Assembly: GCF_003667315.2 (NCBI RefSeq)
Contig: NZ_RCTZ02000004.1
Coordinates: 1-64,000, forward strand
Direction of reading: 5' to 3'
Source: Tropicibacter alexandrii
GTDB lineage: Bacteria > Pseudomonadota > Alphaproteobacteria > Rhodobacterales > Rhodobacteraceae
Length of the DNA: 64,000 nt
Part shown: piece after piece, positions 1 through 11,164 of the stretch
How positions within the stretch are numbered: position 1 is the first letter of the stretch
How the letters are laid out: the number at the start of each line of letters is the position of its first letter
Translations under genes and position numbers: made by a program
The notes under the pieces: model-generated
Seen by the model: the letters and a program-made list of their open reading frames with translations, nothing else
What the model was told of the DNA's origin: nothing
Databases searched by the model: none

Positions 1-506
1 GCCGCGCCGTCTGTGTCGTCAGCGCCGCCGGTGAGGGGGCTTTTACGTATACCAAACAAAACCCGCAAGCAGTTTTTCCAAGAAACCTGCACTTTTCTCG
101 CAACATCATGAAATTACTCGGATAAAACAGACATCTGCCGCTTTGGCATGCAAGATGAGAACCGTCTTCTCGCGGTTTTCGAGTCGGTTTGGCGCTCGAA
201 ACCGGGCGATTCACCCGATTCAGGGGGCCGGAACAGGGCGAAATGGCGGGTCGGCGAGACTCGACACCAGCAATTTGCGCGCGGTCGATCAGCCGCCGGG
301 CCACATGCATGCTCCGAGGCGACTCGCACGGGTCCAGCACCGGCAACAGCATGGTATATAGATTCGCGCGCGCACGCGAGGAGGCCATAGATGACGGCCT
401 GTTGACCGGCTGGCCCCTGCAATAAGGATGGACAAGTGACCCCTCTTGCTTTATCCGACGGTTTTTCGCCGCGCCGCGCGGCCGCATGCATGGATACCCT
501 CCCCCG
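1..506. other. Intergenic or unassigned leader before the DEAD-box gene
   Basis: No convincing gene was found here. Short open frames exist on both strands, but none has a ribosome-binding site plus recognisable protein content. Bases 1-34 can be read as the tail of a forward frame rich in Arg that ends at a TGA at about 32-34, so the end of an upstream gene may be present, but this is not supported further. The stretch from about 35 to 125 is AT-richer than the rest of the window, as expected for a promoter or leader. The helicase gene would have a leader of up to several hundred bases if transcription starts there. Confidence 0.4.
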
Positions 507-2675
507 ATGATCACCCCCCTTTCCGACGCGCTGGCCGAGCGTGGCTTCGAGACGCTGACCGATGTGCAGCAGGCCGTCACAGCGCCCGAGCTGGCGCAGT
601 CCGACCTGTTGGTTTCCGCCCAGACCGGGTCCGGCAAAACGGTGGGATTCGGATTGGCCATCGCACCGACCCTGATGGAAGAGGACGGGACGCTGCCGCC
701 GTCGGGCGCGCCGCTGGCATTGGTCGTGGCACCGACACGGGAGCTGGCGCTTCAGGTGCAACGCGAATTGGCGTGGCTGTATGAAAAGACCGGCGCGTGG
801 ATCGTGTCCTGCATCGGCGGCATGGATGCCCGCACTGAACGCCGCGCGTTGGAGCGTGGCAGCCATATCGTCGTGGGGACGCCCGGCCGCTTGCGCGACC
901 ATATCGAACGCGGCGCACTGGATCTGTCCTCCATCCGCGCGGTGGTTCTGGACGAAGCGGACGAGATGCTCGACCTCGGCTTTCGCGAGGATCTGGAATT
1001 CATGCTGGCCGAGGCCCCGGCCGAGCGTCGCACCCTGCTGTTCTCGGCCACCGTGCCCCCCGCGATCGAGGCGCTGGCCAAGACCTATCAGCGGGACGCC
1101 AAGCGCGTGACCACGATCACCAAGGGCCAGCAGCACACCGATATCGACTATCAGGCGATTCAGGTCGCGCAGCAGGATGCCGAGCACGGCATCATCAACC
1201 TGCTGCGCTATCACGGCTCGCAAACCGCCATCGTCTTTGCCAACACCCGCGCTGCCGTCACCCGCCTGACCACGCGCCTCGCGAACCGGGGCTTTGCCGT
1301 GGTGCCGCTGTCCGGTGAGCTGAGCCAGGACGAGCGCAGCCATGCGCTTCAGGCGTTGCGGGACGGGCGGGCGAATGTCTGCGTCGCCACCGATGTCGCG
1401 GCGCGCGGAATCGACCTGCCAAACCTCGAATTGGTGATCCATGCGGACCTGCCGCAGAACACCGAGGCGCTGTTGCACCGGTCTGGTCGGACGGGTCGCG
1501 CCGGACGCAAAGGGATTTCCGCGCTGATCGTGCCGGACAAGGCGGTGGGCAAGGCCCAGCGCCTGCTCAAATGGGCCAAGATCAATGCCGAGTGGACCTT
1601 TGCCCCCGGCCCCGACGAAATCCGCACCAAGGATGAGGAACGCCTGATGGCGCTGCCCGCCTGGACCGACGAGGTGACCGACGAAGAGGCGGTCTTTGCC
1701 GAGCGCCTGCTGGCGGATTTCACGCCCCAGCAGATCGCGACCGCCTGTTTGCGCCTGTATCAGGGGCGTCTGTCGGCCCCCGAGGAACTGAACCAGCCGG
1801 GCCAACGCCCCGAGCGCAAGGAACGCGCACCGCGCGAGGATTTCGGCCCGTCGGGCTGGATCGCGCTGTCGGTGGGTCGCCAGACCGGGGCAGAGCCGCG
1901 CTGGCTGCTGCCGATGCTGTGCAATGCCGGTGGCCTCGACAAGTCGCAGATCGGGCGCATCCGCGTGTTCGACACGCAGAGCTTCGTGGAACTGGCCGAG
2001 ACCGCCGTGCCCGAACTGCTCTCGCGCGTCGATGCCGCCGGCATACTCGACAAGGACATCCGTGCATGGGCCGTCGATGGCCTGCCCGAAGCGCCCGCCC
2101 GTGGCCCCCGCCCCGGGGGCGCGCGTCCGCCACGCCGGGACGACGACAAACCCCGCGCGCCGCGCCCCCCGCGCCGGGAGGATGACCGCCCCGTGCGCGA
2201 GGACCGCCCCCGCTTAAGCGCCGACAGCGACCGCCCCAAGCCCCGCGCCGAGGGCGACAAGCCCTTCCGCAAGACCGAGCGCGCCGAGGGCGACCGCCCC
2301 TTTCGCAAGACCGACGGGGACAAACCCGCCCGCAAGCCAGCAGGCGACAAACCGTTCCGCAAAGCTGACGGCGACAAGCCCTTCCGCAAGAGCGAGCGCA
2401 GCGACAAGACGGACAAGCCCTTCCGCAAGTCCGACAAGGGCGACAAACCCTTTGCCAAACCTGCGGATAAAGGCGGCAAGCCGAACCGCAAGGCCGACGG
2501 CGATGCCAAGCCGCGCAAGCCCTTTGCCGGAGCCGCCAATCCCGGTCAAAAGCTGACGCGCGGCGGCAAACCGGCGGGCAAGCCGGGCGGTAAACCCACT
2601 GGCAAACCCGGCCCGAAAGGCAAGCCCGCGTTCAAGGGCAAGGGCGGTGATGCCGCCCCCCGCCGCAAGGGCTGA
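507..2675 (+). CDS. DEAD-box ATP-dependent RNA helicase, DbpA-type, with basic repeat tail
   Basis: ATP-dependent RNA unwinding enzyme, probably acting in ribosome assembly or mRNA turnover in the cytoplasm. Visible motifs in order are Walker A AQTGSGKT (about residues 38-45), VLDEADEML (about 148), LFSAT (about 178) and HRSGRTGRAGR (about 323). A segment at about 448-520 resembles the DbpA C-terminal RNA-binding domain, which in E. coli DbpA targets 23S rRNA. From about residue 535 the protein is a Pro/Arg/Lys-rich tail with many copies of a DKPFRK-type unit. I start at the second ATG (507), because the family normally begins directly with the Q-motif region; an ATG at 486 in the same frame adds seven residues. 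Neither start has a strong ribosome-binding site. Family is certain; the DbpA subgroup is probable. Confidence 0.9.
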   Translation: MITPLSDALAERGFETLTDVQQAVTAPELAQSDLLVSAQTGSGKTVGFGLAIAPTLMEEDGTLPPSGAPLALVVAPTRELALQVQRELAWLYEKTGAWIVSCIGGMDARTERRALERGSHIVVGTPGRLRDHIERGALDLSSIRAVVLDEADEMLDLGFREDLEFMLAEAPAERRTLLFSATVPPAIEALAKTYQRDAKRVTTITKGQQHTDIDYQAIQVAQQDAEHGIINLLRYHGSQTAIVFANTRAAVTRLTTRLANRGFAVVPLSGELSQDERSHALQALRDGRANVCVATDVAARGIDLPNLELVIHADLPQNTEALLHRSGRTGRAGRKGISALIVPDKAVGKAQRLLKWAKINAEWTFAPGPDEIRTKDEERLMALPAWTDEVTDEEAVFAERLLADFTPQQIATACLRLYQGRLSAPEELNQPGQRPERKERAPREDFGPSGWIALSVGRQTGAEPRWLLPMLCNAGGLDKSQIGRIRVFDTQSFVELAETAVPELLSRVDAAGILDKDIRAWAVDGLPEAPARGPRPGGARPPRRDDDKPRAPRPPRREDDRPVREDRPRLSADSDRPKPRAEGDKPFRKTERAEGDRPFRKTDGDKPARKPAGDKPFRKADGDKPFRKSERSDKTDKPFRKSDKGDKPFAKPADKGGKPNRKADGDAKPRKPFAGAANPGQKLTRGGKPAGKPGGKPTGKPGPKGKPAFKGKGGDAAPRRKG
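2240..2480 (+). repeat. Degenerate repeat encoding (G)DKPFRK units
   Basis: Within the helicase tail, a unit of roughly seven to ten codons centred on GDKPFRK or GDRPFRK recurs about eight times, with slightly different spacers. The nucleotide units (gacaagcccttccgcaag and variants) are similar but not identical. This suggests expansion by recombination followed by drift, and copy number may differ between strains. Confidence 0.7.
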
Positions 2676-2891
2676 AACACGCCCTATATATAATGTGTGA
2701 AAACTAGGCCGCTTCTGACGAGGCGGCCCGATCTCGTTCCGGGCCTGCCTGCTGCGTTTCGCGGCAGAATGCCTGAAAATCAGGCATAATCTTCAAGAGC
2801 GGGGCTCTGCACCGCCGAAGGGACGCTCTGCGCTTCCCATCCTTGGCGCGTCATGCTCTCCGATTAGGCAATTGCCAGACCGGAAGCGCCC

Positions 2892-5800
2892 ATGTCGATC
2901 TATGCCAGCATCACCCACCTGACCCATTACACCTATGACCGGCCCGTCACGCTGTCGCCGCAGATCATCCGTCTGCGACCCGCGCCACACAGCCGGACGC
3001 GGGTGATCTCGCATTCTCTCAAGGTCTCGCCCGGTGGGCATTTCGTGAACCACCAACAGGACCCCTACGGCAACTGGCTGGCGCGCTTTGTCTTTCCCGA
3101 GCCCGTGACCGAGTTCAAGATCGAGGTCGATCTGGTCGCCGATATGAGCATCTACAACCCGTTCGACTTCTTCGTCGAGGAAAGCGCCGAGCATTGGCCT
3201 TTTGACTACCCCTCCGACCTGAAAGAAGACCTCGTGATCTACCGCACGCCCGAGGCCGAGGGACCGCTGCTGGCGCAGTTCATCGGCGGGCTGGATTACG
3301 ACACCAAACGCACCGTGGATTTCCTCGTCGGGCTGAATGCGCATGTGGCGAACACGGTCAACTATACGATCCGCATGGAACCCGGCGTGCAGACGCCCGA
3401 GGAAACGCTTGGCAAAGCCTCCGGGTCGTGTCGCGACAGCAGTTGGTTGCTGGTGCAGGTGCTGCGGCATCTGGGATTCGCCGCGCGGTTCGTCTCTGGC
3501 TACCTGATCCAGCTGACCCCGGATGTGAAATCGCTGGACGGACCGTCCGGGACGGATGTCGACTTCACCGACCTGCATGCATGGGTCGAGGTCTATCTGC
3601 CCGGTGCCGGTTGGATCGGGCTGGACCCGACCTCTGGCCTGTTGACCGGCGAAAGCCATATCCCGCTGGCCGCCACCCCGCATTACCGCAATGCCGCGCC
3701 CATCGCTGGGGGCTTCTCCAGCGTCGGCACGCCCGAGACCGAGTTCGCCTTTGACATGCAGGTGAGCCGCGTGGCCGAGCATCCGCGCATCACGAAGCCC
3801 TTCTCGGACGAGGCGTGGGACAAGCTGAACGCCACCGGCCGCGCCGTGGACAAATCGCTTGAACAGGACGACCTGCGCCTGACCATGGGCGGCGAGCCGA
3901 CTTTCGTGTCCATCGACGATTTCGAAAGCGGCGAGTGGAACACCGATGCCGTTGGCCGGACGAAGCGCGGCCTCGCCGACACGCTGATCCGCCGCCTTCA
4001 GGCGCGGTTCGCCCCCGGCGGGATGCTGCATTACGGGCAGGGCAAGTGGTATCCGGGCGAGACCCTGCCGCGCTGGACCTTTTCCCTGTTCTGGCGGCGC
4101 GATGGCAAGCCGGTCTGGAAGAACCCCGACCTGATCGCGGTGGAAACGCAGGAGACCGGCGCAGGACCGGAACAGGCGGGCGCGTTCCTGTCGGCCTTCG
4201 CCGAGAAACTGGGGATCGAGAGCGACTACGCCCAGCCGGTCTTCGAGGATCCCGCCGAGTGGATCCTGAAAGAGGCGCAACTGCCCGAAAACCTCTCGCC
4301 CGAGAACCCCAAGCTGAAGGATGCCGAGGCACGCGCCCGCTTTGCCCGCGTCTTTGGCCGGGGTCTGGATCAGCCCGTGGGCTATGCCCTGCCGATCCAG
4401 CCATGGCAGACCAAGGCCACCGGGCGGCGGTGGCGGTCCGAGAAATGGACGGCGCGGCGCGGCAACCTGTATCTCGTGCCCGGTGACAGCCCTGCAGGGT
4501 TCCGCCTGCCCTTGGGCGCGCTGCCCTACATCCCGCCCGCGAAGTACCCCTACACCTACACGGCCGATCCCAGCCTTCCGTTGGCCGATCTGCCGGATTA
4601 CCACGACCCCGCCATGGCCGCCCGGCGACGCGCCGTCCAAGAGGAGATCGACCGTCTGGCCGCCGAGTTGGCGGAGCAAGAGGCCATGACCCCCGCGACG
4701 GATTCCGACCACACCCAGCCGGTCGAGGCGGGCCAGCACGCCAATGATGCCCGCCAGCAGGTCGTCCCTCAAGGCGGCGTCGACCCAGAGCATGGCAGCG
4801 TCCGCACGGCCATCGCGGTCGAGCCCCGCGACGGGCGGCTTTGTGTCTTCATGCCGCCGGTCGAGTCGCTGGAGGACTATCTGGACCTGCTCGCCACCGC
4901 CGAGGACACCGCCGCCGAGATGGGCCTGCCCATCCATATCGAGGGCTACGCGCCCCCCGACGATCCCCGCCTGAACGTGATCCGCGTCGCCCCCGATCCC
5001 GGCGTGATCGAGGTGAACATCCACCCCGCCCATAGCTGGGAGGATTGCGTCGCCACCACCGAGGCCATCTACGAAGAGGCGCGCAACTGCCGCCTTGGCG
5101 CGGATAAATTCATGATCGACGGGCGACATACCGGCACCGGTGGCGGCAACCATGTCGTCGTGGGCGGGGCAACGCCCGCCGACAGCCCCTTCCTCCGCCG
5201 CCCCGATCTGCTGAAATCGCTGATCCTGATGTGGCAGCGGCACCCGTCGCTGTCTTACCTGTTCTCCGGCCTGTTCATCGGACCGACGTCCCAAGCCCCG
5301 CGTATCGACGAGGCCCGGCACGATACGCTGTACGAGTTGGAAATCGCGCTGAGCCAGATCCCCGCGCCCTCGCAGGGCGTGGCCCCGCCGCCATGGCTGG
5401 TGGACCGGCTGTTGCGCAACATGCTGACCGATGTCACCGGCAACACCCACCGCGCCGAGATCTGCATCGACAAGCTCTATTCCCCAGATGGCCCCACCGG
5501 GCGGCTGGGTCTGGTGGAATTCCGCGGCTTCGAGATGCCCCCGCATCCCCGCATGAACCTTGCCCAGCAACTGTTGCTGCGCGCGATCATCGCCCGCGTG
5601 TCCAAATCCCCTGTCCAAGGCGCCCCCATCCGTTGGGGCACGCTGCTGCATGACCGCTACATGTTGCCAGAATTCCTGTGGCAGGACTTTACCGCCTTGC
5701 TGTCGGACCTGCGCCAGCACGGCTTTGACCTCGACCCCGTCTGGTACGAGGCACAGGCCGAGTTCCGCTTTCCCTTCTGTGGCGAGGTCGAGGCCGAGGG

Positions 5801-6320
5801 CGTGCATCTGGAATTGCGTCAGGCGCTGGAGCCGTGGCATGTTCTGGGCGAAACCGGTGCCATCGGTGGAACCGTTCGCTATACCGACAGTTCGGTCGAG
5901 AGACTTCAGGTCAAACTGACCACACAATTCAAGGATCGCTACACGGTGATGTGCAACAGGCGCCCCGTTCCCCTGACCGCGACCGGGACCTCGGGCAGCA
6001 GCGTCGCCGCCGTGCGGTTCAAGGCGTGGCAACCGGCCTCGGCGCTGCATCCCGTGTTGCCGGTGAACGCGCCGCTGACCTTCGACATCTATGACCGTTG
6101 GTCTGGACGACCCGTTGCCGGGTGCGTCTATCACGTCGCCCATCCCGGCGGGCGCAGCTATGACACCTTCCCCGTCAACGGAAACGAGGCCGAGGCCCGC
6201 CGCCTTGCCCGCTTCCAGCCTCATGGCCACGCCACCGGCTCCTACACGCCCGCGTCGGAACAGCCGCATCCGGAGTTCCCGCTGACGCTGGACCTGCGAC
6301 GACCGCCGGGGCTGCAATGA
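2892..6320 (+). CDS. Transglutaminase-like / DUF2126 protein
   Basis: A 1142-residue protein. The N-terminal quarter has the bacterial transglutaminase-like N region followed by a papain-fold core with a complete Cys-His-Asp triad: Cys in SCRDSSWLL (about 180), His in [10 protein letters not shown] (about 229) and Asp in LDPTSG (about 245). Such domains usually hydrolyse or transfer amide bonds. The remaining ~800 residues match the DUF2126 region that follows this domain in many proteobacteria, of unknown activity. No signal peptide is seen. It heads a three-gene operon; its TGA overlaps the ATG of the next gene (ATGA). Known co-occurrence with alpha-E/ATP-grasp proteins suggests a peptide-ligating and peptide-cleaving pathway, but the substrate is unknown. 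Confidence 0.88.
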   Translation: MSIYASITHLTHYTYDRPVTLSPQIIRLRPAPHSRTRVISHSLKVSPGGHFVNHQQDPYGNWLARFVFPEPVTEFKIEVDLVADMSIYNPFDFFVEESAEHWPFDYPSDLKEDLVIYRTPEAEGPLLAQFIGGLDYDTKRTVDFLVGLNAHVANTVNYTIRMEPGVQTPEETLGKASGSCRDSSWLLVQVLRHLGFAARFVSGYLIQLTPDVKSLDGPSGTDVDFTDLHAWVEVYLPGAGWIGLDPTSGLLTGESHIPLAATPHYRNAAPIAGGFSSVGTPETEFAFDMQVSRVAEHPRITKPFSDEAWDKLNATGRAVDKSLEQDDLRLTMGGEPTFVSIDDFESGEWNTDAVGRTKRGLADTLIRRLQARFAPGGMLHYGQGKWYPGETLPRWTFSLFWRRDGKPVWKNPDLIAVETQETGAGPEQAGAFLSAFAEKLGIESDYAQPVFEDPAEWILKEAQLPENLSPENPKLKDAEARARFARVFGRGLDQPVGYALPIQPWQTKATGRRWRSEKWTARRGNLYLVPGDSPAGFRLPLGALPYIPPAKYPYTYTADPSLPLADLPDYHDPAMAARRRAVQEEIDRLAAELAEQEAMTPATDSDHTQPVEAGQHANDARQQVVPQGGVDPEHGSVRTAIAVEPRDGRLCVFMPPVESLEDYLDLLATAEDTAAEMGLPIHIEGYAPPDDPRLNVIRVAPDPGVIEVNIHPAHSWEDCVATTEAIYEEARNCRLGADKFMIDGRHTGTGGGNHVVVGGATPADSPFLRRPDLLKSLILMWQRHPSLSYLFSGLFIGPTSQAPRIDEARHDTLYELEIALSQIPAPSQGVAPPPWLVDRLLRNMLTDVTGNTHRAEICIDKLYSPDGPTGRLGLVEFRGFEMPPHPRMNLAQQLLLRAIIARVSKSPVQGAPIRWGTLLHDRYMLPEFLWQDFTALLSDLRQHGFDLDPVWYEAQAEFRFPFCGEVEAEGVHLELRQALEPWHVLGETGAIGGTVRYTDSSVERLQVKLTTQFKDRYTVMCNRRPVPLTATGTSGSSVAAVRFKAWQPASALHPVLPVNAPLTFDIYDRWSGRPVAGCVYHVAHPGGRSYDTFPVNGNEAEARRLARFQPHGHATGSYTPASEQPHPEFPLTLDLRRPPGLQ

Positions 6321-8662
6321 ACCCGTATCTGGCCAACTACACGCCGTTGCCCGGCGTGGCGGACGAGTTGTTCGACGCAGACGGCACGATGCGCCCGGTC
6401 TGGGCGCCGTTCATGGACCAGTTGGGCAGCCTGTCGCCCGCCGATCTGGCCGCGCATCTGGCGCGCGGCGACCAATACCTGCGCGATGCCGGGGTCTATT
6501 ACCGCCATTACGGCGAGGACCAGACCGAACGTGACTGGCCGCTCAGCCATATCCCCGTCATCCTTCACGAGGACGACTGGACCCGCCTGTGTGACGGCCT
6601 TGCGCAGCGCGCCGACCTGCTGGAACAAGTCGTGGCCGACCTCTATGGCGACAATCGGCTGGTGGCCGAGGGCCATCTGCCTGCGGAACTGATCGCGCAG
6701 AACCCGGAATGGCTGCGGCCGCTTGTCGGGGTCAAACCGGCCTCGGGGCATTTCCTGCACCTGCTGGCCTTTGAAATCGGGCGCAGCCCTGACGGGTCGT
6801 GGCTGGTGCTGGGCGACCGCACGCAGGCGCCGTCAGGGGCGGGCTTTGCGCTGGAAAACCGCGTCGCGACCGCGCGCATGTTCCCCGAGCCCTTCCCGCG
6901 AGCCAATACGCTGCGGCTGGCCGGCTTCTTTCGCGCGTTTCGCGACGCCATGAACGCCCTGCCCGGCGCGCGCGACCGGCAGGCCGCCGTGCTGTCCCCC
7001 GGGCAGGGCAACGACACCTATTTCGAACACAGCTACATCGCCCGCTATCTCGGCCTGATGCTGCTCGAGGGCGAAGACCTGATCGTGCAGGATGGCGCCG
7101 TGCAGGTGCGCACCGTATCCGGGCCACAACCCGTCGGCGTGCTGTGGCGCAGGCTGGACGCCGCCTATGCCGACCCGCTGGAACTGGAGGAAAGCTCTCA
7201 GATCGGCACGGCCGGGCTGGTCGAGGCGCTGCGCCGCTCCAACGTGAACATGGTTAATGCGCTTGGCAGCGGCATCTTGGAAACCCGCGCTTTCATGGCA
7301 TTTCTGCCTAAACTGGCGCAGGTGCTTCTGGGCGGGCCGCTGACCCTGCCGAACATCGCAACATGGTGGTGCGGGCAGGACGCAGAGCGCGCCTATGTTC
7401 GCGACAATGCCGACGCGCTGTTCATCGGCGATGCGCTCAGCCGGGGTCTGCCCTTCGAGATCGGCACCGGCGAAACCGCCATACCCGAGGGGCAGACCCT
7501 CGGACAGTGGATCGATGCGCAGGGCGCCCGGCTGGTCGCGCAGGAACCGGCCAAGCTGTCGACCAGTCCCGCTTGGGATGGGGCCGGTCTGACGCCGCGC
7601 CCGATGAGCATTCGCGTCTTTGCCGCGCGCACCCCGGATGGCTGGGTCTTTTTGCCCGGCGGCTATGCCCGTATCGGTCAGCCAAGTGGCACCACCGCGC
7701 TGTCGATGCAAAGCGGCGGGTCGGTGGCCGATGTCTGGGTGATGCGCGACGGGCCGGTGCCCGAGGAAACCCTCTTCGAGCCCGGCACCATCCGCCGACA
7801 GGAAACCGGGGCGCTGCCTAGCCGAGTCGCTGACAACCTCTATTGGCTGGGCCGGTATATCGAGCGCACCGAATGCGCGATTCGCCTGCTGCGCGCCTAT
7901 CACCTGCGCCTGACCGAGACCGGGAATGCCTCGGATGTTTGCGTGACCCGGATCGAATCCTTGCTGGGCGATTGGGGGCTGTCCGTCGATGCCCCGCTCG
8001 ACCGCGCGCTCGAAAGCGCGCTGGGGCCCGCGCGGCACTGTGCGCGGCGCATGCGGGATCGGTTTGCCGACGACGGATGGAATGCGCTGGCGGACCTGAC
8101 CAACCAACTCGAAAACCTGTCCGGGCACCTGATCTGGGGCGACGACACCGCGCGCATGTTGGGCGTGCTGTTGCGCAAGATCACCGGCTTCAACGGCTTG
8201 GTCCACGAGAACATGCACCGGTCGTCGGGCTGGCGGTTCCTGACCTTTGGACGCGCGCTGGAGCGCGCCGATGGCGTGACCGCCGTGCTGGACCGCTTTG
8301 CCACGGGCGAGGCGGTGCCGGGCCTGCCCGGCGTCGCGCTGGAATTCGGCGACAGCACGATCACCCATCAGCGCCGCTACCGGATCGAACCCATCCCGGC
8401 GACGGTGATCGATCTGCTGGCGCTGGACCGTCACAACCCACGCGCGGTTCTGTACCAGCTGACCACGATGCGGCGCATCGCGCAGGATCTGCCCTTTGCC
8501 GAGGTGCATGGCCGCGTGTCGCCGGTGCTCAAGCTGCTGCGACCGCTGGAAACCCGGTTGACCGTGGCCGAGCCGGGCGACCTGGACACCGCAGCGCTGG
8601 CGGATATCCGGCAGATCCTGAATCAGGTTTCCATCTCTTTGTCAGCAACTTACATGGTCTGA
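6317..8662 (+). CDS. Circularly permuted ATP-grasp protein fused to alpha-E domain
   Basis: A 781-residue fusion. The N-terminal ~470 residues match the circularly permuted type-2 ATP-grasp family (DUF404/DUF407), including [17 protein letters not shown] at about 233, and are likely to ligate an amine or peptide to a carboxylate using ATP. From about residue 499, [20 protein letters not shown] begins an alpha-E (DUF403) helical domain that runs to the C-terminus. In many genomes these are two separate genes; here they are one frame. The start overlaps the stop of the DUF2126 gene by four bases, and the next gene begins six bases after this stop, so translation is probably coupled. The biochemical product is not known. 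Confidence 0.88.
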   Translation: MNPYLANYTPLPGVADELFDADGTMRPVWAPFMDQLGSLSPADLAAHLARGDQYLRDAGVYYRHYGEDQTERDWPLSHIPVILHEDDWTRLCDGLAQRADLLEQVVADLYGDNRLVAEGHLPAELIAQNPEWLRPLVGVKPASGHFLHLLAFEIGRSPDGSWLVLGDRTQAPSGAGFALENRVATARMFPEPFPRANTLRLAGFFRAFRDAMNALPGARDRQAAVLSPGQGNDTYFEHSYIARYLGLMLLEGEDLIVQDGAVQVRTVSGPQPVGVLWRRLDAAYADPLELEESSQIGTAGLVEALRRSNVNMVNALGSGILETRAFMAFLPKLAQVLLGGPLTLPNIATWWCGQDAERAYVRDNADALFIGDALSRGLPFEIGTGETAIPEGQTLGQWIDAQGARLVAQEPAKLSTSPAWDGAGLTPRPMSIRVFAARTPDGWVFLPGGYARIGQPSGTTALSMQSGGSVADVWVMRDGPVPEETLFEPGTIRRQETGALPSRVADNLYWLGRYIERTECAIRLLRAYHLRLTETGNASDVCVTRIESLLGDWGLSVDAPLDRALESALGPARHCARRMRDRFADDGWNALADLTNQLENLSGHLIWGDDTARMLGVLLRKITGFNGLVHENMHRSSGWRFLTFGRALERADGVTAVLDRFATGEAVPGLPGVALEFGDSTITHQRRYRIEPIPATVIDLLALDRHNPRAVLYQLTTMRRIAQDLPFAEVHGRVSPVLKLLRPLETRLTVAEPGDLDTAALADIRQILNQVSISLSATYMV

Positions 8663-8668
8663 CCCGAG

Positions 8669-9559
8669 ATGCTTTATGACATAGGCCTGACCGTCACCTA
8701 CCGCTACGACGTGCCCTCGGATCGAGGCAAGACATTGGTTCGGCTTCTGCCGACGGATATCGCGCGCCACCAGTCGGTTCGCTCCAGCCAGTTGCTGGTC
8801 GACCCGGTTCCGGCCGAACGCCACGACGAGCGCGACTTCTTTGGCAACGCGATGTCGGTCCTGTCCTTTTCCCAGCCCCTGACCGAAGTCAGCTATTGCG
8901 TGACCGCCCAGGTGGAGCGCATTGCTGAGGTGCGGGGCCTTGACCTGTCGCCGACACTGGGCAGTCTGGCCGGCGAAATCGCCCAGCACCGGCAGCTTGG
9001 TCCGCGCGCGCCACATCACTTCGTCAGCGCCTCGCCGCGGGTGTCCCCGGATGCCGCGATCACGGATTTCGCGCGGAGCGTGGCCGGATCCGGCGAGACC
9101 AGCCTGCACATCGTCGAACGTGTCGGGCAGGCGCTGCACGAGGAAATGCGATTCGACGCAACGGCCACCGATGTGCATACCTCGCCTTCCGACGCCTTTG
9201 CCAACCGGCATGGGGTCTGTCAGGACTTCAGCCACGTGATGATCGCGGCGCTGCGTGCGTTGGGCGTTCCGGCTGGCTACGTGTCCGGCTTCTTGCGCAC
9301 CCTGCCGCCAGAGGGGCAGCCCCGGCTCGAAGGGGCCGACGCCATGCACGCTTGGGTATCGGCGTGGTGCGGGACCGAGACGGGGTGGATCGAATACGAT
9401 CCCACCAATGCCTGCCTCGTCGCGCGCGACCATATCACGGTGGCCCATGGCCGGGACTATGGCGACGTTGCCCCGGTCAAGGGTGTCCTGCGAACCTCCG
9501 GCAACCAGTCGAGCCTGCACGCGGTCGACGTGGTGCCGGTCGACGGGACAGACCGCTAG
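8669..9559 (+). CDS. Transglutaminase family protein (small, second copy)
   Basis: A 296-residue stand-alone transglutaminase-like protein and third gene of the operon. It carries the N-terminal beta domain typical of this family ([15 protein letters not shown]) and a full triad: Cys in [10 protein letters not shown] (about 183), His in [10 protein letters not shown] (about 226) and Asp in EYDPTNAC (about 244). No signal peptide is seen. It is probably a cysteine peptidase or transferase acting on the product of the ATP-grasp partner. Its TAG overlaps the stop of the convergent chemotaxis gene. In many proteobacteria an Anbu (ancestral beta-subunit) proteasome-like gene follows at this position; here none is present. 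Confidence 0.87.
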   Translation: MLYDIGLTVTYRYDVPSDRGKTLVRLLPTDIARHQSVRSSQLLVDPVPAERHDERDFFGNAMSVLSFSQPLTEVSYCVTAQVERIAEVRGLDLSPTLGSLAGEIAQHRQLGPRAPHHFVSASPRVSPDAAITDFARSVAGSGETSLHIVERVGQALHEEMRFDATATDVHTSPSDAFANRHGVCQDFSHVMIAALRALGVPAGYVSGFLRTLPPEGQPRLEGADAMHAWVSAWCGTETGWIEYDPTNACLVARDHITVAHGRDYGDVAPVKGVLRTSGNQSSLHAVDVVPVDGTDR

Positions 9560-11046
9560 GCCACGTCGCGTCCCGCCTTCGGCGCGGGGGTCTCTGCGGC
9601 CCATGTTCCCGCGGCAGGCTGCCGCTTGGCCTCGGGTTGCGGGGCAGCCGGCCCGACCTTCAACGTGGCGAGGCGCTGCGCGACCTGATTGGCCTTTTCC
9701 TGCATCATCGTCACCGCAGCGGTCGTTTGCTCGACCATGGCGGCGTTGCGCTGGGTCAGCAGGTCCATCTGGCCGATGGCAGAGTTCGCCTCTGCAAGGG
9801 CACGGGACTGTTCGTCCGAAGCATTCGCGATGCTCGTCGACAGGGTCGTCACCTCGCGGAAACTGTCGACGATGTCCTGCAACACGCCCGCCGCCGCCTC
9901 GATCGCGTCGACACCCAGCTCGACCTCGGAGGCGCTGCCGGAGACCAGCTTGTTGATCTCGCGCGCGGCGTTCGATGCGCTCGAAGCCAGCGCCCGCACC
10001 TCCTCGGCGACGACGGCAAAGCCGCGCCCGGCATGTCCGGCACGCGCCGCCTCGACCCCCGCGTTCAGCGCAAGAAGGTTGGTCTGGAAGGCGATGTCGT
10101 CGATCAACCCGATGATGTTGCGAATCTCGTTCGACGAGGTATGGATGCGCGACATGGCACCACCGGCATTGCCGATCGCGTTCACCCCCTCGACCGCCTT
10201 TGTTTCGGCCTTCATGGCGACGGCGTTGGCATCCGTGCAATGTACGGCAGAATTCGACACGTTTTCCGTCAGTTCATGCACGGCCGCCGCCGTCTGTTCG
10301 AGCGAGGCAGCCTGCGTCGCGGTGCGTTCGGCCAGATCGTTGGCGGCGCCGGTCACCTCTTCGACCAGCTTGACCAGCCCGCCCATGGCCCCCGTCACAT
10401 CGGAAATCACCGATTGCAGTTTCTGCGTGGCATGGGTCAGCTTCAGCCGCAAGGGATCGTAGGAAACGGGAAAATCGCTGTCCTCCGGGCCGGGAATGAC
10501 ATGTGTCAGGTCGCCCTCTGCCAGCTTGTCGATGGCAAGGCCGATATGCGTCAGCGCGATGGTCTGTTCCTCGGCCTGAATGCGGAAGAACGTGGCGACG
10601 ACCCTTTCGATATCCAGCGCAAAGGCCCGCGTCAGGACGCCGATCATCGCCCCCAACCGCGCGCGCTTGCGCCAAGGAACGAGGCCGGTCAGCGTCTGGA
10701 TCAGGTCGCTGCTCGCAAGCGAATAGGCCGACATGTAGACATCCAGCGGCAGATCGATGCGGGCATGAGTCCGCCCGATCCGATCGACGGAGGCGCGATA
10801 TTCCGCGTCGAACGTCCCCGACAACAGCCGTTCCCAATGGCGTTTCTGGGCGCCGCGGGCAAAGCTTATCCGTTCGTCGCTGGCGAAATGGCCCGCAAGT
10901 AACGGGTCGGCCTGAACGCGCGTATAAAACAGGGTCAGCGTTTCATCCAGCTTTGGCGCAAGGATCTTGCCGACCTCCCGCAACAGGTCCAGTTCGGCCC
11001 CGTCGAGGTGAAAATGCACGAGCTTCTGTTTAAGGTCGTCAGACAT
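9556..11046 (-). CDS. Globin-coupled methyl-accepting chemotaxis protein (HemAT-like)
   Basis: A 496-residue soluble receptor. Residues 1-170 match the protoglobin sensor fold, with the proximal haem histidine expected at His94 in [15 protein letters not shown]-like linker follows at about 180-240, and from about 245 comes a methyl-accepting signalling domain whose hairpin tip contains [20 protein letters not shown]. No transmembrane helix is present, so it senses from the cytoplasm. By analogy with HemAT it probably binds oxygen or another diatomic gas and controls CheA, giving aerotaxis. A weak AGGG lies upstream of the ATG. No che genes are in the window, so its signalling partners are elsewhere. 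It is convergent with the transglutaminase gene. Confidence 0.9.
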   Translation of the reverse strand: MSDDLKQKLVHFHLDGAELDLLREVGKILAPKLDETLTLFYTRVQADPLLAGHFASDERISFARGAQKRHWERLLSGTFDAEYRASVDRIGRTHARIDLPLDVYMSAYSLASSDLIQTLTGLVPWRKRARLGAMIGVLTRAFALDIERVVATFFRIQAEEQTIALTHIGLAIDKLAEGDLTHVIPGPEDSDFPVSYDPLRLKLTHATQKLQSVISDVTGAMGGLVKLVEEVTGAANDLAERTATQAASLEQTAAAVHELTENVSNSAVHCTDANAVAMKAETKAVEGVNAIGNAGGAMSRIHTSSNEIRNIIGLIDDIAFQTNLLALNAGVEAARAGHAGRGFAVVAEEVRALASSASNAAREINKLVSGSASEVELGVDAIEAAAGVLQDIVDSFREVTTLSTSIANASDEQSRALAEANSAIGQMDLLTQRNAAMVEQTTAAVTMMQEKANQVAQRLATLKVGPAAPQPEAKRQPAAGTWAAETPAPKAGRDVA

Positions 11047-11164
11047 GATAAGGCCCTGCTAGAGGATTTCTCTGGGCTTCATTCGACCATGAACAGGTTA
11101 ATTTGGTTTGGATGCGGACCGGCCCAACGCCTAAAATTTGTCTCAACTGGCCCGCAAAGCCGTT

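Noticed and set aside
114-1805. 563-codon reverse open frame opposite the helicase
   Set aside because: Shadow of the DEAD-box gene; no protein similarity visible and no ribosome-binding site.
2793-6317. 1174-codon open frame antisense to the DUF2126 gene
   Set aside because: It mirrors a strongly supported gene, has low-complexity Gly/Arg/Gln/His composition typical of the reverse frame of GC-rich coding DNA, and no recognisable motif.
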